64,000 nucleotides of DNA from Scytalidium lignicola. Taxonomy: Eukaryota > Ascomycota > Leotiomycetes. This document shows positions 11,014 through 18,573 of this stretch, piece by piece. Below the pieces are notes generated by a model, which did no database searches, had not been told where the DNA came from, and saw nothing but the letters and a program-made list of their open reading frames with translations. The position numbers and the translations under genes were made by a program. Where the stretch lies: NCBI GenBank assembly GCA_002812745.2, contig NCSJ02000242.1, forward strand, positions 1 through 64,000. Reading direction: 5' to 3'. Positions within the stretch are counted from its first letter, which is position 1, and the number at the start of each line of letters is the position of its first letter.

Positions 11014-12070
11014 CTTAGAAAAGTTTCACCGCTGTGAAATGGTCTTGCTGACGAATGTTTATGCGGCTTTCTGACCACCCCAACTGCCAGAAATGATAAT
11101 TATGCATCTACATAATTACGGCATAAGAGTTAGCATAGATGGATTATACACTTAAGAATAAAAGAGACTATTTCTTATGCTAAATATCGTATGGTCTCAT
11201 TAAAAGGGTTTTGCTATAGTCTAGACTTCTTGCAGGAATTTGCGATTGAGTGCAGCTAAATAGCGTCTAATCAATCCATGAGATAATTAAATAGACCAGA
11301 GAGAGTGTTGGGGAGCTGGCCTTGTTTGTTCATTGACTCCGCGGAGTTTTGAGCTGAATGTAATATTAGCAATCAACAAGGTTTTTCCTTTTATTTTATT
11401 GAGCCTTGCCTTTTGATTAATTGGTTACCGTTTAGCTTTACTTCACGACCTTACGGAAAGCTCTGATACTTATTGCGTATCATTACCGTACGTCGATAAC
11501 TCTCCCACAGTAACAGATAATGTATTTTAACATTTAATTTGTGTTTAGTCCTTATAGAACACCAATGAATGACTACATCTACTTATCCCGACTACGAGGA
11601 AACGAATCGAAAAAGATCACATACGTGTAATCGATTGGCCGACGATTCACCCGTTTCAGACATCGAATTTCGAAACCTCTGTACCCCTTTTCTCATTCTG
11701 TCTGGTTACACACATGCAGTTATATGACCGCATTAGCTGAGACTGAATCCGTACTTTCTTTTTCCTAGGAGCATATTTGTTGTCGAAGTGTTATTGATTG
11801 AATATCCCCTGCAGTAGCAGTGTCTTGCCTGCCAGTTCATAACAATGGCAACTCGAAACGATCTACGCGAGCTGGGCCGAACAAGCAGATCTGAAACATC
11901 AAGCTCGCCATCACAAATGTAGACAAAGGCGTATCCTTGCAACCAAGTAATCGGTCTTCACCGTAGATAATAGGGCGGCACTTACCGATATAATAGTCAT
12001 CTAGTTTGTGAAGAGAAAGTAGATCTTTTAATTCGAGTGATGTGACACGTGTTTATGCACATCGATCGTT
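11014..12070. other. Spacer upstream of murB
   Basis: About 1 kb with no recognisable gene. A 69-residue minus-strand frame at 11733-11942 is featureless. The last 100 bases before the murB ATG contain no Shine-Dalgarno-like AGGAGG, which fits expression from a fungal promoter. Confidence 0.4.
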
Positions 12071-13123
12071 ATGTTGTCGTCACAAATGCCTATCTTGCCA
12101 TGTTCTCGACGATTGGACGAGCTCAACACTCTGGGATTACGAAGTTTTGCTCCAGCTTATATTAATATCAACTCTTTAGACTTGCTAGGCGACCTATCGA
12201 TAATCGCCTCAAACTATAGCTGTGTGTGGGTTATTGGTAGTGGTAGTAACATCATACTGCCAGAATACCTACAGGGTCTCGTCATCCATCCCACAATGCG
12301 AGGAATTGTGGTCGAAAGTGATATCAATGGCGAGGTTATTGTCAAGGCTGCTGCTGGTGAAGAGTGGCATCAATTTGTTGTTTGGACGGTTCAGCACGGA
12401 CTTGGGGGCCTTGAGAACCTCGCGCTCATTCCGGGTACCGTTGGCGCCTCACCAGTCCAGAACATAGGTGCCTACGGTGCAGAAGCCAGTGATTGCCTCT
12501 ACGAAGTTACGGCCTGGGATCTGACACGCAAGTGCTTGACTCGATTCTCTGCCGCTGATTGTATGCTTGGATATCGCACTAGCCGCTTCAAGAATAATAG
12601 CCAACGGCAGTTCATCATTGTCGCAGTTGCGTATAAGTTGAAAAGAGAAGGTTGGAGGCCGAACCTGAGTTATCCGGATCTCAAGAACAATGTCCAACTG
12701 AAGCAGGGTCGCGTGGAATCGTTAACACCCAAAGATGTATTCCAAACTGTCTGTCGTATTAGATGCCAGAAGTTCTCAGGTGTCTCTAATAGCGCTGGAA
12801 GCTTCTTTAAAAACCCGGTCATTTCAGACGGCCAATTCCGTCAACTCCAAGCCCGTCATATTGGAATTGTCTCGTATAGTCCGCCGAACAAGCAAAGAAA
12901 GCTAGCCGCGGGCTGGTTGATTGAGCAGTGTGGCTTGAAAGGCTATAGTCTTGGGCGAGTTGGTGTCCATAAAACACATGCACTTATTCTGACAAATAAT
13001 GGAGGGGCGAGTTGTGAAGACATCTTACAGCTTGCATCTATGGTTCGCTCCCATGTTTACCGCCGTTACGAAATATTGCTAGAGATTGAGCCTGTATATT
13101 TTAATGAACATATACCTCCCTAA
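12071..13123 (+). CDS. murB: UDP-N-acetylenolpyruvoylglucosamine reductase, type I MurB
   Basis: An intronless 350-residue frame with the complete architecture of bacterial type I MurB (E. coli protein about 342). MurB reduces enolpyruvyl-UDP-GlcNAc to UDP-MurNAc with NADPH and FAD. Visible motifs are the FAD-binding GSGSNIILPE (about 56-65) and IPGTVGASPVQNIGAYGAE (about 120-138), the substrate-site GYRTSRF with Tyr168 and Arg169, the proton-donor serine at Ser244 in NSAGSFFKNP, KLAAGWLIEQCGLKG, VHKTHALIL, and the catalytic glutamate Glu340 in LEIEPVYF. All residues known to be needed in the family are present. Met6 (12086) is an alternative start. There is no Shine-Dalgarno site, and the coding region is less AT-rich than its flanks. 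Its presence among fungal genes indicates horizontal transfer from bacteria; expression is untested. Confidence 0.95.
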   Translation: MLSSQMPILPCSRRLDELNTLGLRSFAPAYININSLDLLGDLSIIASNYSCVWVIGSGSNIILPEYLQGLVIHPTMRGIVVESDINGEVIVKAAAGEEWHQFVVWTVQHGLGGLENLALIPGTVGASPVQNIGAYGAEASDCLYEVTAWDLTRKCLTRFSAADCMLGYRTSRFKNNSQRQFIIVAVAYKLKREGWRPNLSYPDLKNNVQLKQGRVESLTPKDVFQTVCRIRCQKFSGVSNSAGSFFKNPVISDGQFRQLQARHIGIVSYSPPNKQRKLAAGWLIEQCGLKGYSLGRVGVHKTHALILTNNGGASCEDILQLASMVRSHVYRRYEILLEIEPVYFNEHIPP

Positions 13124-14320
13124 CATTAAGCACAAAGGTATAATAAGATTATTAATAAATTATCTTAAAAAATCTACAGCGTCCAATAAGAAAATGGTGT
13201 ATTATATGTCCAGAATTGTAATTTTTGAGGTTGGTGGTTAAGTGAGTTAAAAATTCGGCTTTATAACTGTAGGATTAGTGGGCTAAAATTGAATATATTC
13301 TCACTCATGTACCAAGCTCGATATTAGTAACTTAAAATAATGTTTAGAGTTACTGAGGCTAGAAGGCTTGCGCTGAGTCGGACCACGATTGGATAAATTA
13401 AGCAATACAACAATAATGGTATTCAGTATTCAAGAGTATGAAGTTCGAATTTATAGTGTGAATGCCAATAGTTAATAATGACAACATAGCTTTCTAGAAT
13501 AACTGGCTGGCTGACATAACCTTTGTAAGTAACTCTTTCTGGCAACATTAATTGTAGTATCATATTATATGTTCTGGCCTATTGGCAATGGGCCGGCCCG
13601 TCCCTAAATATACTGATTAACATAATAATTATTATATCAAATCAAGTTCAAAAATTTATAATGTGTAGGTAATATTTTTAAAAGTTTACAATTACAAGGC
13701 AAGTATGGTTATATATGTATGGAGCTCTGGGAGATCGGTTCCAATTGCCGGTATTAACCCTGTACAGCTGAATACTCACTCCTTGTACAGCTGGAAACCC
13801 CTGTAGAGCTGAATCTCCAACAAAAGCCTTATCTACGCCTTGGCTGCTCTGCGACTCATTTTTTAGATCAAAGAATTATTCAGTCTTCAAGGTAAACATA
13901 AAAATGTTTTGGGATTGAAGATACAATTTAGGATGAACATCAAAAATCACTTTGCTTAAGCTTACAGTGCATATGACTATGATATAACTATTATAAAAGA
14001 TTACGAGTACAGTATTACAATCGTTTGACAATTATTACAGTTTTATTATTAATCTGACATGTTGGTCTATGTGAAAAGTGAGCGTCAGATTGGTCAACCG
14101 TGTTATCAGTTGGAAGGTCAAAGCGAAATTAACGGATGTAATTCCAACAAGATAATTTNAAAAAAAAATTAAAGAAACCTCGAATTTTGTTGTTATCCAG
14201 ATTTAAATATGAGTAGCTAACTAACCAAATTCTATGTCAATAATAAATTACAACTTTTACTCTACTCGCCGTACAAGAGACTGCCAGATCTATTCAAATT
14301 TCTCTATTCACTGGTCCCTC
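13124..14320. other. AT-rich spacer between murB and murA
   Basis: A 1.2-kb AT-rich spacer. It is far too long for an operon and lacks any gene. It contains a short cluster of three TGTASAGCTG-type motifs (13761-13812) and a palindrome GGGCCGGCCC near 13590. A single ambiguous base at about 14158 sits directly before an A run, so the exact length here is uncertain. The open frame continues 87 bases upstream of the murA start chosen here (an ATG at 14234), giving a possible 29-residue N-terminal extension that is Arg-containing but not a clear mitochondrial presequence. Confidence 0.5.
13761..13812. repeat. Three spaced copies of a TGTACAGCTG-like motif
   Basis: TGTACAGCTG starts at 13761 and at 13784, and TGTAGAGCTG starts at 13802. 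The first and third copies are followed by AAT, the second by GAA. The core AGCTG with flanking TGTA makes each unit nearly palindromic (CAGCTG centre in two copies). They lie about 0.5 kb before the murA coding start and could be protein-binding sites or the remnant of a small repeat. No known fungal regulator is claimed. Confidence 0.35.
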
Positions 14321-15583
14321 ATGAGTTTAAAAGTAGAAGGCAATAATGTACTTAGAGGGCCTGTGTACGTATCGGGCTGCAAAAACTCGTGCCTTCCAAT
14401 CCTAGCTGCAACAACATTGAGTGCAGGAAAATACGCCATCTCTAACGTGCCAGCGATCTTAGATGTTTCTGCGATGTGCTCCATTTTGCAGTATATTGGA
14501 GCGGATATTGATTTCCTCTCGGATCGACTCGTTATTGAGACGACGAGTGTTAAAGTTAAGGACATCCCAAGAGATCTAGGTAGCACTTTGAGAGGTTCCG
14601 TTCTTCTCCTTGGTCCACTACTGGCTCGGTTTGGATATGCAAAGATTCCGTTGCCAGGAGGATGTCAGCTAGGAGCTCGTCCTATCGATCAGCATATTAA
14701 GGCCCTAAGTGCTCTTGGTGCCGATTTTTCGTTGGACGGTGAATTCCTTGTTGCTAAAGCATCAAAGGGATTACATTCTGGGAGGGTTATCTTTGATGTC
14801 CCTACTGTAACAGGAACTGCAAATGTTCTTATGGCGGCTGCAGGAATTCCAGGAACAACTATGTTATATGGTGCAGCCCGGGAGCCAGAGATTGCAGATC
14901 TTGCGATTGCTCTAGTAAGCATGGGGGTTATTGTAGAAGGCGCTGGGACTAGTCATATAAAGGTCTGTGGGACATTGCACATGCATTCTTTCTCACATCG
15001 GCTGATGCCAGATCGAATCGAATGTGGGACATTTTTGGTGGCAGGCAGCTTAGTCGGAGATCCTTTAATAATCGTTGGAGGTATACCTTCTCATCAAGAA
15101 GCGCTTATCCAAAAGCTCCTGGAGCTTGGGACAAACATACTGATCGATGATGATCGCATGATAGTATATCGTACAGCACGTCCGTCACCAATATCAATTG
15201 AAACTGGACCGTATCCTGGTATTCCCACGGATATGCAAGCACCAATCATGACACTGCTCTCCACGATACCTGGCACAAGCTCTGTCATCGAGAATGTTTA
15301 TGAAGAACGATTTCGGCATGTTCATGAATTGACACGCATGGGGGCTCAGATACATCTCAATGGTAATACAGCCACGATCACCGGGGTCACAAAGCTGTTT
15401 GGGGCTACAGTGAATGCAACCGATTTGAGAGCGGGTGCAGCTTTAGTGTTGGCAGGACTTGTATCTGAAGGCGAAACTACTGTGCGAGAAGCGTATAATA
15501 TAGATCGTGGTTATGAAAACATTGAGGGGAAGCTTAGAGGCGTTGGTGCTCATATCCATCGGAAGGCGAACGAAAATTTATAG
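14321..15583 (+). CDS. murA: UDP-N-acetylglucosamine 1-carboxyvinyltransferase (MurA)
   Basis: Intronless, 420 residues from the ATG at 14321 (E. coli MurA is 419). An in-frame ATG at 14234 would add 29 residues; 14321 is preferred because MSLKVEGNNVLRGPVYVSG aligns with the normal bacterial N-terminus. MurA transfers enolpyruvate from PEP to UDP-GlcNAc, the first committed step of peptidoglycan synthesis. Motifs: SGCKNSCLP with the PEP-site lysine Lys21, STLRGS (Arg loop), LPGGCQLGARP with the catalytic cysteine exactly at residue 115, AAREPEI, PDRIECGTFLVA, the GIPTDMQA aspartate at 304, NVYEERFRHV, ATDLRAGAALVLAG, and IDRGYENIEGKL. The Cys115 form is the fosfomycin-sensitive type. Both EPSP-synthase-fold domains are complete. 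It is clearly bacterial in origin inside a fungal chromosome, and no inactivating change is seen. Confidence 0.95.
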   Translation: MSLKVEGNNVLRGPVYVSGCKNSCLPILAATTLSAGKYAISNVPAILDVSAMCSILQYIGADIDFLSDRLVIETTSVKVKDIPRDLGSTLRGSVLLLGPLLARFGYAKIPLPGGCQLGARPIDQHIKALSALGADFSLDGEFLVAKASKGLHSGRVIFDVPTVTGTANVLMAAAGIPGTTMLYGAAREPEIADLAIALVSMGVIVEGAGTSHIKVCGTLHMHSFSHRLMPDRIECGTFLVAGSLVGDPLIIVGGIPSHQEALIQKLLELGTNILIDDDRMIVYRTARPSPISIETGPYPGIPTDMQAPIMTLLSTIPGTSSVIENVYEERFRHVHELTRMGAQIHLNGNTATITGVTKLFGATVNATDLRAGAALVLAGLVSEGETTVREAYNIDRGYENIEGKLRGVGAHIHRKANENL

Positions 15584-16180
15584 ATTATTTGCATATTTGT
15601 AAAAAGTATCTCTTTCTTATACGGACACTTGTTCCTTTTATGTCCAACAATTCCACATTATAAACACCTCGGTAGCTGTCGTTGTGGTGCTTATAAGTTC
15701 TTGTTGAAGCTTGAAGATTTGAGTACAATATTTAATCAAACTTTATGAATAGAACTTGATTTTTGTTAGTTGATTTTTATTTTTCTTTAGTGTTTGACAA
15801 ATAACGGAGGCAAAAGAGGACCCATATCTTCAGTTAAATTATCATGATTGAACTAGCCAAATCCTCTACGATGACGCCAGATAGCCTTCGCTCCGCGAGA
15901 ACGAGTCATCTCACCCGAAGATAGCGTTGGTTTTTTTTTAGTATGCTCATATTTGAATGAATTAGTCCAATCAGGTCTGTGGGGTACCTATCTCGAGCTG
16001 GTTTCAGTTTCGCTTGAATTTCCACTCTGTGGTTTTTGAATTTCCAATATTGATTACGTAGCTGGCCACCAACACCCCTTAGAACTAAATGATGCTTGGC
16101 TACTCAACCTGGATCGGCCAGTACTTGCTGCTTTTTTGATGACAACTTTTTATTTTACTGTGAGAGGAAGACAGCTAGCA
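15584..16180. other. Convergent spacer between murA and the MurC-type gene
   Basis: About 600 bases shared by the 3' ends of the two facing genes. No gene is seen. It is AT-rich at the left and right with a more GC-balanced middle (15890-16080) that reads as no known protein. Confidence 0.4.
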
Positions 16181-17434
16181 TTATACCGCAAGCTGTTGAC
16201 GAATCCAAGCATCAATAGATCCTGCACCCATAATAAGGACGAGCTTATCATGTGCTCGTGCCGATTCAATGGCCTGCCACAGGTCATTGTTCAAATCAGC
16301 AATATGAATTGCTGAGTGGTTCGTTATATTTACGGTTAGTTCGCCTGGCAACAGGATTGGAAGCGCCGGGTCTTCACGAGAAAGATGAGTAGGAAGCCAA
16401 TACACCTCTTCTGCGCGCTCAAAGCAATCAGTGTAGTCACCCTTGACTTGGTACTGGCGAATGTTCTGGTGCGGCTGGTATACGACCACTATAGAGTTGA
16501 ATAGTTCGTGAGTGAGCTGAAGTGTCGCAGCAATCTCCTTCGGATGATGGGCGTAATCGCTGTAAAGATTGGCGGCAAGACGTTCAAATCGGCGACTAGT
16601 TCCTGGGAAAGCGTCTATTGCCAGGCGTATCTGCTCAGTACTACCTAGTGTCAAACACTCAATTCCCTTTGCAACAAGAGTAGCATTTCGCCGATTGTGT
16701 GCGCCTGGAATAGAGAATGACATTCCTTCATTTGGTTGAAGCACCCACGAATGAGAAGTTGGGGGAGCTATCGATTTGTCGTCCTCGCTCCACATGATGA
16801 CTTGGCCTGACTGTTCGGCGAACGTGCGGAAAGCAGCCAGATAATCTGCTTTGGTAGGGTATGTATCGGCATGATCGTAGTCAATCGATATAAGAAGGGA
16901 GAGATGTGGAGAAAAATGAAGGAAGTTGCGGTCGAACTCGTCACATTCGTAGATGAAGAACGTGCTTTCCGGATGATACTTTCCGCTTGGTCCAAAACTA
17001 AGGGTTGTCCCAACGGAGTAACTTATGGGAACACAGAGGGTTTGCAGTGCCCATATAGCCATGCCAGTGGATGTGGTTTTGCCATGTGTCCCCGCAATTG
17101 CGATAAGTTTTAAGTTCTTCTCAGCGAGAATAAAAGCAAGTAATTCGTCACGCTTTGCTGTCTTTATTCCAAGTTCCCTTGCTTTAGCAAGTTCGGGATG
17201 ATCGTTTGGCAGAGCGGACGTATGGACAAACCACCCGAGAGGCGCTTCTAAGTTGCAGGTCTCCAGAAATGACCCGTCTTGGTTGTGTGAGATCTTCACG
17301 CCGCGCTCTTCTAGAAATTCAGTAAGCAGGCTTGCTTGCTGATCCGATCCTTGGACCCCGTAACCAAGGTCAAGAGAGATTTCAGCCAAAGGGCCAATGC
17401 CCACACCACCAATTCCAGAGAAGAAAATATTCAT
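16181..17434 (-). CDS. murC: MurC-type Mur ligase (UDP-N-acetylmuramate--L-alanine ligase)
   Basis: Intronless, 417 residues, shorter than usual MurC (about 450-490). Three Mur-ligase domains are readable. The N-terminal Rossmann UDP-binding domain begins FSGIGGVGIGPLAE (4-18). The ATPase domain has P-loop AGTHGKTTST (114-123, Lys119), the acidic IYECDEFDRNFLHF (161-174) and GAHNRRNATLV (244-254). The C-terminal domain has FPGTSRRFERL (276-286), SDYAHHPKEIAATL (292-305), YQPH (319-322) and MGAGSID (402-408). The GIGGxG and HHPxE patterns fit MurC rather than MurD/E/F; Mpl, which has a GICGT start, is less likely. The expected reaction joins L-Ala to UDP-MurNAc, the product of MurA and MurB. 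The upstream spacer lacks a Shine-Dalgarno site. The donor looks different from a typical proteobacterium, but that is an impression only. Confidence 0.9.
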   Translation of the reverse strand: MNIFFSGIGGVGIGPLAEISLDLGYGVQGSDQQASLLTEFLEERGVKISHNQDGSFLETCNLEAPLGWFVHTSALPNDHPELAKARELGIKTAKRDELLAFILAEKNLKLIAIAGTHGKTTSTGMAIWALQTLCVPISYSVGTTLSFGPSGKYHPESTFFIYECDEFDRNFLHFSPHLSLLISIDYDHADTYPTKADYLAAFRTFAEQSGQVIMWSEDDKSIAPPTSHSWVLQPNEGMSFSIPGAHNRRNATLVAKGIECLTLGSTEQIRLAIDAFPGTSRRFERLAANLYSDYAHHPKEIAATLQLTHELFNSIVVVYQPHQNIRQYQVKGDYTDCFERAEEVYWLPTHLSREDPALPILLPGELTVNITNHSAIHIADLNNDLWQAIESARAHDKLVLIMGAGSIDAWIRQQLAV

Positions 17435-18573
17435 ATTACGAGTATATCACTTGTGTAGTGGCCATTCGTAGCTGTAATAAGGACAGTGGAAACGAACAAC
17501 AGGCATGATTAAATAGACTATCTATTAATTACTACTTCACCGCTATTCCTGGCATGATGTTGCTTTTTCTGGAGCTGCGCAATCTTGCTCGCAATTTAGA
17601 GAATGAGGCTCTGTAAAGCCCTATCTAGGCCAACCTACACGAGGATATGATCACCGCAACTTTCCTCCACTAAGCCAGTTATATTGACCCCTACCTTCTG
17701 ATTAGTCGGTTGCTCAGCTACACTCCATAATCATACAGCTTGATCACCTACCATATCGCTACTGTACGTAGCCAATCGTACATACCATATTATTCTCCCA
17801 CAATATATTATTATAAATAACCTTTAAATTCATTATTATACTTAAGNTTTATTATATTCTTTTATTAAGGTTTTTATAAGTTATATGATCAATATTGAAA
17901 AAATACTTGTTTAAGTTGTTTATAAGTAATAAAACACTTTTAACTTAACTATTTCAGATTTAAATAACTTTGTTCTAAAAATAATATGTTTATAAAGTAT
18001 TTGTAAAACTTGTATTCAATTTATATATTAATATTTATAATGGTTATAGAATTGTGAATATGTAAAAGTTATAGCACTTATCTTATGACATTGGTGAAAT
18101 CATTGTGCATTACAGGAAATTTCTCGTGTAAAGTCTCCTATGATAAGTTGTGCTTATCCTTCAATGTTTCTGGTTAGTTTGACAGAACGATTGTCTGTGT
18201 CCGCGAGGAAGATATTCAAAGGGCTGATGACGGCGGCGGAAACACAAACGGAGTGCCTTGCGTTGCTGGTTAACGGACGACAATACGCCGTTAGAAATTA
18301 CTAAAATATACATTGGTTAATAAATCTGATTAATGATATCATTAAGTCTGATTGGTAAAATTAGAATTCTTGAAGATGATAGAAGATAGTCTTGCCTAAG
18401 ACGAAATGAGCTTGCAATTATCGTACTTCCAAGTAACTGATCCTCTATATCTTCATCAGGAATGATATCTGAACACCAAATTTTAAAATAAATTAAACAG
18501 TAGATATCCTAGGGTCAGTAATACCAAACTTAACATTGCCAATTCAATCTACGATACTCTATCTTCGAGCAAA
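17435..18573. other. Divergent spacer between the murC-type gene and the LEU1 copy
   Basis: About 1.1 kb serving as the upstream region for both neighbours. The middle (17780-18060) is very AT-rich and has a single ambiguous base at about 17847. A more GC-balanced patch lies at 18170-18300. No gene or recognisable transcription-factor site is claimed. Confidence 0.4.

Noticed and set aside
13585..13600. GGGCCGGCCC palindrome as a regulatory site
   Set aside because: A single short GC palindrome with no second copy; expected by chance.
12071..17434. Bacterial contamination as an explanation for the mur genes
   Set aside because: No operon, no Shine-Dalgarno sites, AT-rich eukaryote-like spacers, opposite strands, and intron-bearing fungal genes on both sides. 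It cannot be fully excluded without reads because of the single n at 14158.
16181..17434. Calling the ligase Mpl (murein tripeptide ligase) or MurD/E/F
   Set aside because: The GIGGVG start, the ligase acidic motif and the HHPxE box fit MurC; Mpl has a GICGT start and MurD/E/F lack these spellings.
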